Shown here: piece after piece, positions 43,504 through 53,429 of the stretch
How positions within the stretch are numbered: the stretch's first letter is position 1
Layout of the letters: every line of letters begins with the position of its first letter
Assembly: GCF_003259335.1 (NCBI RefSeq)
Contig: NZ_QLLL01000006.1
Span: 186,001-250,000 of the forward strand
Reading direction: 5' to 3'
Length of the DNA stretch: 64,000 nt
Source of the DNA: Chitinophaga skermanii
GTDB lineage: Bacteria; Bacteroidota; Bacteroidia; Chitinophagales; Chitinophagaceae
Notes under the pieces: generated by a model
The model's input: the letters and a program-made list of their open reading frames with translations, nothing else
Told to the model about the DNA's origin: nothing
The model's database searches: none
Translations under genes and position numbers: made by a program

Positions 43504-46461
43504 TTAGAACTGGAGGTTAGCGCCCAAGCTGAAAGTACGAGGACGAGGATACAAGGCATTATCAATACCACCGAAAATCTCTGGGTCGATACCTTTGTAT
43601 TTCGTGATTGTAAATACATTCTGGCAATTTGCATTTACACGTAAGCCTACTTTATTCTTCAACACACGACCAAAATCATACGCCAAGCTCAAATTATCCA
43701 TCTTCAAGAAAGAAGCATTTTGTACGAAGTAATCAGAAGATTGTTGACCGTAGTAGAAGTTACTATATTGAATTTCCGACATGGTATTCGCTAAGTAACC
43801 GAGTGTATTAAACATGTTCGACTGCACAGCACCTGTTGCCAAGTTATTGTACATGTAGTTCCCAATGTTTGCACGTAATACTGTGCTTAAGCTCCATCTA
43901 TCCAATGTAAACTGGCTGGTGAAACCCAAAATCACTTTGGCGTACGGTGATTTATAACGGTATAAATCGGCTTGGTTAATAATACCATCACCATTTACAT
44001 CGGCATATACGCCTTCGATTGGTTTACCATTCGCATCGTATTGTTGGTGGTACACATAGAAAGAAAGCGGGTTGTAGCCTACGCTATGTATTTGCACGTT
44101 GCCTACGAGTGAACCAGGATAGGTAGAATCTTTCGTAGCAGTGAGGTTTGTGATTTTATTGTCGTTATAAGCGATATTGAAGTTCAAATCCCATGAGAAC
44201 CTTTTCGTTTGAATTGGCGTTGCGAAGATTTGGAACTCGATCCCCTTGTTTTCGATATTACCTACGTTTGTTAAGATGGTGCTGCTGAAGTTAGAACCTG
44301 CAGGGATGGGAATCGTATTCAACAAATCCTTTGTTTTCTTGAAGTACACATCCAAGCTACCACCGATGCGATTGTTGTAGAAACCGAAATCGATACCGGC
44401 ATTATAGGTAGCAGTTTGTTCCCATTTAATGCCCGCGTCGTATGCCGATGGAGAACCCATGTTGTAATAGGTATCGCCAAACAATACTTTAGAAGCATTA
44501 TCGCTAATGCTGTAAATAGAGAGGTAAGGGTAATTGTAAATACCATCTTGGTTACCTGTAATACCGTAGCTCAAACGTAGTTTCAAATCCGACAAGTTCT
44601 TCTTGTCTTTCAAGAACTTCTCTTGGTTTGCTCTCCATGTAAATGCAAGTGAAGGGAATGTACCCCAACGTGTATCGGGCGAGAAGCGAGAGGAACCATC
44701 AGTACGGATAGATGCCGCGAGGATGTATTTCTCATCGAATGTATAGATCAAACGACCATAATAGGAAATCAATGCATTCTCGGGTTTATCCATAGGGAAA
44801 TTAGGTGTAGAACCCGGGATGAGATTGCCATTGGCACGGTAGTTACCAAAGTTGTAATTCGTAGAAGTGTTTTTGTAGTAACCGTAACCAGCCGTAGCGT
44901 TGATATTACTTTTGATAGAGGTAATGGTTTTATTGTAGTTCAAATAAAACTCACCCACTTTACTACGGATACTGTTCTTGTATTGGTTATGTTGACCACT
45001 ATCCAAGAAGTTCTGCCCAGCATATGCAGGTACATCCACTGTACCCGAACCATTTGCTACATCATAACCGAGGTTTACATGCGCATGTAATTCTGGTAAG
45101 AAATGGAATTTATAATCGAACTGCGCGTTACCGTAGCTGCGTTTTACTGTGCTCAAGTTTTTGTACAAGTCAAGCAATGCAACAGGGTTACGGGGCGCGA
45201 GTTTGTTAAGTGTAATAGCACCCGTATTGGGGTCCTTTGTGTACCATTCGAAATAATTGCCGAACGGGGTTTCCGCATGTACAGGTTGTGTAGGATCGAA
45301 GTAAACAGCCGAGCTTACCGCTGCACCATTTGCAAAACGAGCTTTGCTGATGGTTCCTTTCAGGTTCAAATCCACCTTTAAATGGTTATCGAAAAACGTT
45401 GGACTAATCGATATACCACCGGAATAACGTTGCAAGTTATCGGTTCTTAAAATACCATCTTGGTTTAAATAACCTACAGATACGCGGTATGGTAAGTTTT
45501 TAAGCGCACCGGAAATGCTAAGGTTATTATCGGTTGAAATAGCGGTAGAATAAATTTCATCTTGCCAATCGGTATTGGCGTCGCCCATCATGCTTTTGAA
45601 ATTGCCGGTTCCATGTTCATTCACGTAGTTACGGAATTCATCAGCCGTGAGTGCATCTGCTTTACGTGCTAAAGTGGCGGCAGATACTTGGGTAGAGAAA
45701 TTGAATTGTGGCTTTACGCCTTGATCGCCCTTCTTGGTGGTAATTATAATTACCCCGTTGGAAGCACGCGATCCGTAGATGGCTGTAGCGGCAGCATCCT
45801 TCAAAACGGTGAAAGAGGCAATGTCGTTCGGGTTAATTAAACTTAATGGGTTAGAAGCTCCGTAGATATTAAGGTTGGCAAGCGGCAAACCGTCAACCAC
45901 AATAAGTGGATCATTACTGGCATTCAGCGAAGCCCCACCACGCACACGAATCACACTACCGGCACCTGGCGATCCGCCATTCGGGGTAATGGAAACACCT
46001 GCGACCTTACCGGCTATCAGCTGCTCAGGTGTGGTGATAACGCCTTTTTGGAAATCCTTCGCCGTTACGGTTGCAATGGCGCCTGTAAGTTCTTTCTTTT
46101 TAGCGGTACCATAGCCGATTACAACTACATTGGCTAAAGATTGTGCATTGGGTGTGAGTTGCACTTCAATGTTCGACTGTTTGCCAACTGGAATTTCCTC
46201 GGTATTATACCCAATAAAGGAAATGACCAATACGGCATTACTGCCTACTTGCAAGGAGAATTGACCTTTTACATCTGTTGCGGCACCTACAGAAAGACCT
46301 TTAACTTTCACCGTAGCGCCAAAAACAGGTTGTTTGTTTTCGTCGAGCACTTGTCCTGTTACATTTTTTGTTTGCGCCCAAGCCTTCGAAGATGCGAATG
46401 CGAGCAGACAAAATAGCAGGGTGCGTAAAATGCGGTGCTGTATCATTTTCGATTGTACCAT
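43504..46461 (-). CDS. susC: SusC/RagA-family TonB-linked outer-membrane transporter (starch locus)
   Basis: 985 residues. Signal peptide ending SSKAWAQ, regulatory domain (VTGQVLDENKQPVFGATVKV), plug (NVVVIGYGTAKKKELTGAIA, VIRVRGGASLNASNDPLIVVDG, IYGSRASNGVIIITTKKG) and barrel ending GANLQF. Start is either Met1 or Met6 (46446); the second gives a more typical signal peptide. It heads the SusC-SusD-SusE-GH13 operon. Confidence 0.95.
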   Translation of the reverse strand: MVQSKMIQHRILRTLLFCLLAFASSKAWAQTKNVTGQVLDENKQPVFGATVKVKGLSVGAATDVKGQFSLQVGSNAVLVISFIGYNTEEIPVGKQSNIEVQLTPNAQSLANVVVIGYGTAKKKELTGAIATVTAKDFQKGVITTPEQLIAGKVAGVSITPNGGSPGAGSVIRVRGGASLNASNDPLIVVDGLPLANLNIYGASNPLSLINPNDIASFTVLKDAAATAIYGSRASNGVIIITTKKGDQGVKPQFNFSTQVSAATLARKADALTADEFRNYVNEHGTGNFKSMMGDANTDWQDEIYSTAISTDNNLSISGALKNLPYRVSVGYLNQDGILRTDNLQRYSGGISISPTFFDNHLKVDLNLKGTISKARFANGAAVSSAVYFDPTQPVHAETPFGNYFEWYTKDPNTGAITLNKLAPRNPVALLDLYKNLSTVKRSYGNAQFDYKFHFLPELHAHVNLGYDVANGSGTVDVPAYAGQNFLDSGQHNQYKNSIRSKVGEFYLNYNKTITSIKSNINATAGYGYYKNTSTNYNFGNYRANGNLIPGSTPNFPMDKPENALISYYGRLIYTFDEKYILAASIRTDGSSRFSPDTRWGTFPSLAFTWRANQEKFLKDKKNLSDLKLRLSYGITGNQDGIYNYPYLSIYSISDNASKVLFGDTYYNMGSPSAYDAGIKWEQTATYNAGIDFGFYNNRIGGSLDVYFKKTKDLLNTIPIPAGSNFSSTILTNVGNIENKGIEFQIFATPIQTKRFSWDLNFNIAYNDNKITNLTATKDSTYPGSLVGNVQIHSVGYNPLSFYVYHQQYDANGKPIEGVYADVNGDGIINQADLYRYKSPYAKVILGFTSQFTLDRWSLSTVLRANIGNYMYNNLATGAVQSNMFNTLGYLANTMSEIQYSNFYYGQQSSDYFVQNASFLKMDNLSLAYDFGRVLKNKVGLRVNANCQNVFTITKYKGIDPEIFGGIDNALYPRPRTFSLGANLQF

Positions 46462-46859
46462 AATGTGGAAAAAGTGGAATTGTATAGGTTTAATTGATTT
46501 GACTAGTAACCGTTTCCCGGCAGAGAAAAACGGTCACCTACGTTTTACAGGCAGCTATCATAACTGGAATCCCGGTGAAATTTTTATATCATCCCAAAAA
46601 AAGAACAAGTTCCTCTATCGAAAAATTAATAGCCTCAAAATATAGATAATATCCACTTTTAGATGCCTTTACCAGTTTACAATACACTATATATCAATTC
46701 ATTAAAAAAACATTAAATAAATTCACCATATACATAATACAGAAGCTAAAAAGGCAATAAAATGATATACTAAAGGATAAAAAGCGGCTATGCAATGCCT
46801 ATCCCTACATGTACATCATGTGGGATTATAGTTGGTAAAGGCAAGAAATGAAAGGCTAC
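46462..46859. other. 398-base control region between the SusR-like gene and susC
   Basis: Must hold the starch susC promoter. No TAnnTTTG box is seen. Inverted repeat ACCGTTT / AAACGGT at 46509-46534, about 50 nt upstream of the susC start, is a candidate operator or leader hairpin. A hairpin at 46801-46826 (ATCCC, ACATG / CATGT, GGGAT with one bulge) lies just after the SusR-like gene. Confidence 0.5.
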
Positions 46860-48521
46860 TTAGATGGATTTGATTCGCATGACACGGTTATCAAAATCGT
46901 CTTTCGGAACGATGGTGCGGTTACGGATTTTGGTTTTATAAGCGTAGATCGTTTTGATAGAATACTCTAAAATTTGTGCTATTTTTTCATTCTCTGTTAT
47001 ACCCATACGCATCAAAGCGTACATCCGTAGTTCGTTATTCAGCAGTTCCCCGCTCTTCAGCACAATACGGTCTTCTTCCAAAAACAAGGCGTTGAACTCT
47101 TCCACGAAGGTGGGAAATAGCTTCAAAAACACCTTATCGAACTGGGTTAATAACTCTTCTCTTTCGTGCCGGATATTAATATTGTTAGCGAGTAACCGAA
47201 TTTCTTCCATTTTACGGTCGGCTACTTTTTGATCGAGCTGGCGTTTGAATTTCTCTAGTTTCTCGAAAAAAGCGGCATTGATATTAAAGAAATAGCCAAT
47301 GTACTCCTCTTTAATCTTATTTGCTTCTTCCAGCTTCCCGTTTACATCTTGCAAGGTGTGGTTCACAGATTGCAGTTGCGCATTAACTGCTTGGAGCTTT
47401 GCATTAGCTTCTTCGAGATGATTACGGGCCTCGTTGATAGCCTTTTCAGCCTTCTTTAACTTGGTAAATTGCTTATATATAATGAAGATTAAGCAACCAA
47501 GTATGACCAAGAACGAGGTCACTACCAAGGCATAATACAACCAGCGCTGCTTTTGCTTCTCGATGTAATTGATTTTCTCTCCTTGGATAATGGGTAAGAT
47601 GGCACTTACTTGTACTTTACGTTGACGTGCACCGTAAAAGCTGGCATCGTCGATGGCCTTTTGGATATAAATAGACGCCTGCTCAAAATCGCCTTGACCA
47701 TATAATAATTGAGCCAAGTTAAAGGTAGCGAAGGTTTCCTTCGTACTGGAACGTATATCGGCGATGGCGGCTTGTAATTGGTAGTGAATCGCTTTGGCCG
47801 CATCGTGCTTTAGATCGTAATAGTGACTAAGTGTAGAGGTAACGATGGCCAATTGGTGATCATTTAAGCCTGGCAATGTTAGCAATTGTTGGAAATAGCT
47901 ATTGGCTTGTTCCAGCTGCCGCGATTTTAAGTTGCGTAAAACGGTATAATATATATGCTCGAAGGAGTTCGTTGGCAAGTAATGCAATGCAGTATCCAAG
48001 TAACGGTTACCTTTTGCACGGTATTCCTCGGAATATACCTCGTCGCTATTATAATCGGCGAGGTCGTAGTAATACCTGCCCAATAGCACATAGTAGTCGG
48101 CCTTACTTGAATCGTTGAGTTGTTGTGGTTGGATGGAAGACAAATAGCTATAAGCTTCGCTGAACTTCCCAGCCGACAGGAGGACAAAAGCGAGTTGTTG
48201 CCTTGCTGCGACCGCTTTTTTACCGTTTTGGGATTGAATGGCAATCGTTTCCATTACCCGGGCATAATTGAAGGCCGAGTCGAACTTGTATATTTTATAT
48301 GCTTCGTATAGTGCTAGCGCTTGCGTGTATTGCTCGTTGGGAGTGGTTGCTTTTGAAAAAAGTGCCCGCATGGAGTCTAATGCGTGCTCCTTGGTGGCAT
48401 CGAATTCATGGGATTGAGCAATTACTTTATTCAATTGGGCGAACAGGCTATCATTCACCGGTTGCGCCTTCGTGAGGGCACTGCTCATGACCAGTAATAA
48501 TAATACGCACCAATATTTCAT
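46860..48521 (-). CDS. susR: SusR-like transcriptional regulator (DUF6377 type)
   Basis: 553 residues from Met at 48521, where the signal peptide MKYWCVLLLLVMSSALTKAQ starts. TPR-like periplasmic helices about 30-325, membrane helix about 328-350 (WLYYALVVTSFLVILGCLIFIIY), coiled coil about 355-405, and a C-terminal helix-turn-helix (MGITENEKIAQILEYSIKTIYAYKTKIRNR) of LuxR-like type. This is the architecture of B. thetaiotaomicron SusR, the maltose-sensing activator of the sus genes. Location directly upstream of susC on the same strand supports the assignment. Confidence 0.88.
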   Translation of the reverse strand: MKYWCVLLLLVMSSALTKAQPVNDSLFAQLNKVIAQSHEFDATKEHALDSMRALFSKATTPNEQYTQALALYEAYKIYKFDSAFNYARVMETIAIQSQNGKKAVAARQQLAFVLLSAGKFSEAYSYLSSIQPQQLNDSSKADYYVLLGRYYYDLADYNSDEVYSEEYRAKGNRYLDTALHYLPTNSFEHIYYTVLRNLKSRQLEQANSYFQQLLTLPGLNDHQLAIVTSTLSHYYDLKHDAAKAIHYQLQAAIADIRSSTKETFATFNLAQLLYGQGDFEQASIYIQKAIDDASFYGARQRKVQVSAILPIIQGEKINYIEKQKQRWLYYALVVTSFLVILGCLIFIIYKQFTKLKKAEKAINEARNHLEEANAKLQAVNAQLQSVNHTLQDVNGKLEEANKIKEEYIGYFFNINAAFFEKLEKFKRQLDQKVADRKMEEIRLLANNINIRHEREELLTQFDKVFLKLFPTFVEEFNALFLEEDRIVLKSGELLNNELRMYALMRMGITENEKIAQILEYSIKTIYAYKTKIRNRTIVPKDDFDNRVMRIKSI

Positions 48522-48724
48522 GTAAAAAGTCGGTTGATAATTTCTCATATATTCAGCCCCATGCAGCCCCGGTATAGGTTGTATAGCGGCATGGCAAGAT
48601 TGCTAAATTAATGTTTAATTACTTTGTAGCCTATAGTTTTATATAACCGGGTTTCAACAACAAAATCTATCTATATTATACCTAACTTTCTATCATAATT
48701 TTTTAATCCCACAACCAAATACAC

Positions 48725-49111
48725 ATGAAAAAAGTAACGGGTATTGGCGGCGTATTTTTTAAGTGCGACGACCCAAAAGGCATGAATGAATGGTATGCAA
48801 AAAACCTAGGTATTGCTGCGGGCGATTATGGTGCTACGTTTGAGTGGCTACATGCCGATGACCCGGGGAAGAAAGGTACCACGGCTTGGAGTACCTTTAA
48901 AGCAGATACGAAATACTTCGATCCTTCTACGAAACCATTTATGATCAATTACCGTGTAGAGAACCTAGTGGAGCTGGTTGCCGAATTAAAAGCGAGTGGT
49001 GTGCAGGTGGTAGACGAGATTTCAGAGTACGATTACGGTAAATTTGTTCATATCATGGACCCTGAAGGGAACATCATCGAGTTATGGGAACCCAAAGATG
49101 AAGCCTTGTAA
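48725..49111 (+). CDS. VOC (glyoxalase/bleomycin resistance) family protein
   Basis: 128 residues with two beta-alpha-beta-beta-beta modules: GIGGVFFKCDDPKGMNEWYAKNLG at the start and FVHIMDPEGNIIELWEP at the end, the latter holding the conserved Glu metal ligand. The substrate is unknown. The gene stands alone and ends at a hairpin shared with the convergent dps gene. Confidence 0.9.
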   Translation: MKKVTGIGGVFFKCDDPKGMNEWYAKNLGIAAGDYGATFEWLHADDPGKKGTTAWSTFKADTKYFDPSTKPFMINYRVENLVELVAELKASGVQVVDEISEYDYGKFVHIMDPEGNIIELWEPKDEAL

Positions 49112-49123
49112 TATACATGTAAA

Positions 49124-49162
49124 CGGCGTACAACGCTAGTATTATCCTCGCATGGTACGCCG
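49124..49162. terminator. hairpin between VOC and dps genes
   Basis: Stem CGGCGTAC / GTACGCCG (8 bp) with a 23-base loop, followed by CTTTCTTTCC on the forward strand. Plausible bidirectional terminator. Confidence 0.5.
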
Positions 49163-49183
49163 CTTTCTTTCCAATTGAAACCT

Positions 49184-49657
49184 CTAACGTAAATGAGCAC
49201 GGAGCATCCATGCCATTTTCTCATGTGTTTCCATTAATTGGGTTGCAAAATCACTGGAACCTGCATCTTTATAATCTTCAGCGAATGTTTTCACATAGCC
49301 GCGCAAATGCATGATAATGGTTTCATGATCTTCTAACAATAAACGTTCAAAACCTTGCCCATCATTTGCTTCGCGGTTCATTTCTGACAAGTGCGTGAGT
49401 TGAAGGTATTGTTGCATGGTAGCCGGTGCATAATGACCAATAGAGCGGATTCTTTCAGCTACGCTATCGATTACATCTTCCAAAGCTTCGTATTGCGATT
49501 CGAAGAATAAGTGTTTCGCATGGAAATCCGGACCTTCTACGTTCCAATGCGCATTGCGGGTTTTTACATACAGCAAAAATTCATCTGCTAAAATAGCACT
49601 CAAAGATTGCGCTACAGCTAATGTGTGTTCACTTGAAATACCAATTGAGGGTTGCAT
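49184..49657 (-). CDS. dps: Dps-family ferritin-like DNA-protection protein
   Basis: 157 residues. The Dps ferroxidase pattern is intact with correct spacing: H37 (HWNVEGPDFH), H49, E53 in place of the usual Asp, D64 and E68 (DVIDSVAERI). Forms a 12-subunit shell that oxidises Fe(II) with peroxide and protects DNA. A TACATTTG box and a 14-bp palindrome precede the gene, which fits stress regulation. Confidence 0.92.
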   Translation of the reverse strand: MQPSIGISSEHTLAVAQSLSAILADEFLLYVKTRNAHWNVEGPDFHAKHLFFESQYEALEDVIDSVAERIRSIGHYAPATMQQYLQLTHLSEMNREANDGQGFERLLLEDHETIIMHLRGYVKTFAEDYKDAGSSDFATQLMETHEKMAWMLRAHLR

Positions 49658-49666
49658 ATGTCATCA

Positions 49667-49695
49667 ATTTTGATCAAAATAATGTTACAAATGTA
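49667..49695 (-). promoter_or_regulatory. dps control region: -7 box and palindrome
   Basis: Reverse-strand TACATTTG (49688-49695) matches the -7 consensus. The perfect palindrome ATTTTGATCAAAAT (49667-49680) covers the expected transcription start, 9 nt upstream of the ATG, and is a candidate repressor operator. Confidence 0.5.
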
Positions 49696-49819
49696 GGAAG
49701 GCTATGTGCGCAAAGGAATGTACAAACCCGCGCAGGTTATGTATAAATATTGTTTTAAATTGAAGAAGCGCTTAACATTTTCCCATTCTTCGTGTTCACC
49801 CAGTAATCATTTTAGCATC

Positions 49820-52330
49820 ATGGCATACAAGGTTAATATCCCAACAGGCATTACAGGACTTTCCACACCGGAGGTAACAGCATTACGTACTGCGCACGGT
49901 ACCAATACCTATGCAGCAAAGCGACCTAATAAAGCGCTCGCTTTCTTAGGCGATCTTTTAAAAGAACCCATGCTGCTCTTACTTATTGCCGTGTCGATCA
50001 TTTACTTCACATTGGCACAATGGGGAGAAGCTTACTTTATGTTGGCGGCTATTGTACTTGTATCGGGCATTTCCTTTTATACAGAAAACCGGAGCAACAA
50101 AGCGTTAGCAGCCTTGAAAAAAATTAACCAACCTAGTTCAAAGGTTTTACGAGATGGACGGTTGCAAAGCATTCCTACAGAAGAGATTGTGCAAGGCGAT
50201 GTAATGTTTATTGCTGAAGGGGATACTGTGAATGCAGATGGTAGTATTATTCATAGCAACGATTTCTCTGTAAATGAATCTACCCTAACAGGCGAAGCCT
50301 TCACCGTGTATAAGGATCAAAATGAGCCAAACAACCAAGTATACAGTGGAACTTTGGTAGCCGGTGGTGCCGCTTTTGTGCGGGTTGATAAGGTAGGCAT
50401 CCAAACGAAAATCGGGCAATTGGGGAACGATATTCTTACCATGAAAGAAGAGCCAACGCTGCTCCAACAACAGATCACCCACTTTGTAAAAGTAATGGCT
50501 ATTATAGGGCTAGCTGTATTCCTTGCTGTGTGGGCCGTTAATTTCTACCGGGAAAGAAACTTGGTTAATAGTTTGTTGAAAGGCTTAACATTAGCCATGT
50601 CGATATTACCAGAAGAAATCCCCGTAGCCTTTTCTACGTTCATGGCACTTGGTGCCCGTAGATTAATGCAGTTGGGGATTATTGTGAAGAAAATCAAAAC
50701 CGTGGAAGCATTAGGCAGTGCCACTGTTATTTGTACAGACAAAACAGGTACTATCACAGAAAATAGCATGCATTTACAGGCTATTTACATACAATCTAGC
50801 CAAGAATCGTTAGAAGCAGGCAATTGGAACTCGCCTAGTGCCCAAACTCTTTTACAATATGCCATGTGGTCGAGCGAACCGGTTCCATTCGATCCCATGG
50901 AGAAAACATTACATAGCATATACGAGAAAATAGCTGCGAAAGACGAACGCCCACTTTTCTCCATGGTGCACGAATACCCCCTCGATGGTACACCTCCTAT
51001 GATGACCCATATTTTCGAACATGAACAAACACGGATTATTGCCGCTAAAGGAGCTCCCGAAGCAATTCTAGAAGTATCAAATCTTAGCGAGCACGACCGG
51101 GAAACGGCACTACAACAGTTAACAACCTATGCCTCCCAAGGTTTCCGGGTATTGGGCGTAGCAAGGGGTACTTTTACCGGCAACGATTTTCCTGCCCGCC
51201 AACAAGATGTACCCTTCGAATTCTTGGGATTTGTTGCCTTTTACGACCCACCAAAAGCAAATATCAAAGCCGTATTCGAACAGTTCTACGAAGCAGGTAT
51301 TAAGGTGAAAATCATCACCGGCGATAATGCCCTTACTACCCGCGCCATTGCCCAACAAGCCGGGTTAAGGCATCCCGAAGAAGCCATTAACGGCGATGAA
51401 TTAATGGCCCTTAACGAGCCTCAAAGACAAGCAACCTTACTACGCGCTAACATATTTACCCGCATGTTCCCCAATGCAAAACTAGCTGCTATTAATGCCT
51501 TGAAAGATAGTAACGAGATTGTAGCCATGACGGGCGACGGGGTAAATGATGGCCCAGCCCTTAAAGCTGCGCATATCGGGATTGCAATGGGTAAAAAGGG
51601 TACTGAAATTGCGAAGCAAGCTGCCGCACTTATCCTAGTGAACGATGACCTTTCAGGCATGGTCGACGCCGTTGCCATGGGCCGCCGCATTTACACCAAT
51701 ATCCGGAAAGCTGTGCTGTATATCATTGCAATTCACATTCCCATTATCCTCACCGTGTCGCTCCCCCTTTTCTTAGGATGGCTGTATCCGAATATCTTCA
51801 CCCCCATGCATGTCATTTTCTTAGAGCTTGTAATGGGGCCAACTTGTTCCATCGTTTACGAAAACGAACCAATGGAACGCAACCTAATGCACGTTCCACC
51901 AAGGCCCATCAATGAAACCTTTCTCAGTGGCAAGGAATTAATGGTGAGTATTCTACAAGGCTTAGTAATAACAGCTTTTATACTTGGAATTTACCAATAT
52001 TGCGTGCAAAGCGGCGAAAGTGAAAGTATCACCCGGTCGATGGTATTTACGACACTGATTTGTGCCAATATTTGGCTAACGATGGTCAACCGTTCTTTTT
52101 ACTTTTCGTTTATAACTAGCATGCAAAATCGTAACTACTTGTTACCTGCTATTATTGCCGCTACCTTACTCATCACTATCATCATTTTATATGTACCTCC
52201 TGTAGCTGGGTTCTTTAGTGTAGCACCATTAAGCGGCCTACAAGTACTCATTTGTGCATTGGCAGGGGCTTTCAGCGTACTATGGATGGAAGGGGTAAAA
52301 TGGTGGAGAAGGCGACGAAAAGGTGTGTAA
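49820..52330 (+). CDS. cation-transporting P-type ATPase (P2-like)
   Basis: 836 residues starting MAYKVNIPTGITGLS; the longer frame from 49706 adds a non-conserved stretch. Membrane helices near 55-95, 235-290 and six in the last 230 residues. Phosphorylation site D307 (ICTDKTGTIT), A-domain loop LTGEA in place of TGES, GDGVND hinge. Helix 4 carries PEEIP, not the PEGLP of classical Ca pumps or the CPC of heavy-metal pumps, so the ion is uncertain; Ca2+ or a monovalent ion is possible. C-terminal LVMGPTCSIVYENEP is typical of this bacterial subgroup. Confidence 0.88.
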   Translation: MAYKVNIPTGITGLSTPEVTALRTAHGTNTYAAKRPNKALAFLGDLLKEPMLLLLIAVSIIYFTLAQWGEAYFMLAAIVLVSGISFYTENRSNKALAALKKINQPSSKVLRDGRLQSIPTEEIVQGDVMFIAEGDTVNADGSIIHSNDFSVNESTLTGEAFTVYKDQNEPNNQVYSGTLVAGGAAFVRVDKVGIQTKIGQLGNDILTMKEEPTLLQQQITHFVKVMAIIGLAVFLAVWAVNFYRERNLVNSLLKGLTLAMSILPEEIPVAFSTFMALGARRLMQLGIIVKKIKTVEALGSATVICTDKTGTITENSMHLQAIYIQSSQESLEAGNWNSPSAQTLLQYAMWSSEPVPFDPMEKTLHSIYEKIAAKDERPLFSMVHEYPLDGTPPMMTHIFEHEQTRIIAAKGAPEAILEVSNLSEHDRETALQQLTTYASQGFRVLGVARGTFTGNDFPARQQDVPFEFLGFVAFYDPPKANIKAVFEQFYEAGIKVKIITGDNALTTRAIAQQAGLRHPEEAINGDELMALNEPQRQATLLRANIFTRMFPNAKLAAINALKDSNEIVAMTGDGVNDGPALKAAHIGIAMGKKGTEIAKQAAALILVNDDLSGMVDAVAMGRRIYTNIRKAVLYIIAIHIPIILTVSLPLFLGWLYPNIFTPMHVIFLELVMGPTCSIVYENEPMERNLMHVPPRPINETFLSGKELMVSILQGLVITAFILGIYQYCVQSGESESITRSMVFTTLICANIWLTMVNRSFYFSFITSMQNRNYLLPAIIAATLLITIIILYVPPVAGFFSVAPLSGLQVLICALAGAFSVLWMEGVKWWRRRRKGV

Positions 52331-52464
52331 GAACCCCCATTTTGACAGAGAGGTTCTTACCTTGCGAGCAGGTTTATTATAATTTTATGATAACATTTTT
52401 TTTGTCGAACTTGTATTTACAACAGAAGTATTTAAAGATACAATTAGCCCCGTTCTTGCAATTG

Positions 52465-52472
52465 TAATTTTG
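52465..52472 (+). promoter_or_regulatory. possible -7 box of the pirin gene
   Basis: TAATTTTG, 25 nt before the ATG, matches TAnnTTTG; no -33 TTG in register. Confidence 0.35.
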
Positions 52473-52496
52473 GGGATCATTTAAACTTTAGGAAGT

Positions 52497-53405
52497 ATGT
52501 CAAACGTAGGAATGATCATTGAAGAGAGACCCGCGAATATTGGGAATTTCATGGTAGGCAGGTTATTGCCTTTCAAGGGGAAAAGAATGGTAGGACCCTA
52601 TATTTTTATCGATCATATGGGCCCAACGAAAATGAATGACCATGAAAATTTGGATGTGGCGCCACACCCGCACATAGGGTTGTCGACACTCACCTATTTA
52701 TTCGAGGGCAGTATTATGCACCGTGATAGCTTGGGAACGGAAATTGAAATCCACCCGGGTGCTGTGAACTGGATGACAGCCGGTAAAGGCATTGTTCACT
52801 CCGAGAGAACACCGGAATACTTAAGGCATTCGGAGAAGTCGATGCATGGTTTGCAGATCTGGGTAGCCCTTCCAAAGGAAAATGAATACATGGCCCCTAC
52901 GTTTACCCATGTAGAAGCCAATGATATTCCATATTGGGAAGATGGAGATGTAACCTATAGATTAGTGGCGGGCGAAGCCTTCGGTAAGAAATCGCCTGTG
53001 CCGGTGTACAGTAAACAATTCTTCTTGGAAATACATAGTTTATCTACACAAACCTTGAATATTGGCCAGCATTTATTTGGTGAATCGGGTTTATATATTT
53101 TAGAAGGCAGTGTTGAGATTGAAGGCAATACTTATGGTCCGAAACAAATTCTTGTGGCGAAGAATGCTACATTATGCGAATTTGTAATCCATGAAAACAC
53201 CACTGTATTCATATTTGGTGGTGAACCATTCCCTGAAGAACGTTTTATTTATTGGAATTTCGTGGCATCAACCCGCGAAAGAATTGAAGAAGCAAAACAA
53301 TTATGGTTGGATCAAAAATTTGGGCAAGTGCCGGGCGAAACCACATTCGTTCCATTACCCCCAGATTATGGCGCTAAACCTGCGTCGAGCCAACCCAGTG
53401 CATAA
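52497..53405 (+). CDS. pirin-family bicupin protein
   Basis: 302 residues. All four metal ligands of pirin are present with human-pirin numbering: H57 and H59 (APHPHIGL), H101 and E103 (GIVHSERTP). The C-terminal cupin covers about 170-260. Some bacterial pirins have quercetin 2,3-dioxygenase activity; others bind metabolic enzymes. Followed after 24 nt by a small acetyltransferase gene on the same strand, probably one transcript. Confidence 0.9.
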   Translation: MSNVGMIIEERPANIGNFMVGRLLPFKGKRMVGPYIFIDHMGPTKMNDHENLDVAPHPHIGLSTLTYLFEGSIMHRDSLGTEIEIHPGAVNWMTAGKGIVHSERTPEYLRHSEKSMHGLQIWVALPKENEYMAPTFTHVEANDIPYWEDGDVTYRLVAGEAFGKKSPVPVYSKQFFLEIHSLSTQTLNIGQHLFGESGLYILEGSVEIEGNTYGPKQILVAKNATLCEFVIHENTTVFIFGGEPFPEERFIYWNFVASTRERIEEAKQLWLDQKFGQVPGETTFVPLPPDYGAKPASSQPSA

Positions 53406-53429
53406 ACATCAATGTAAATCCAACGTGCA

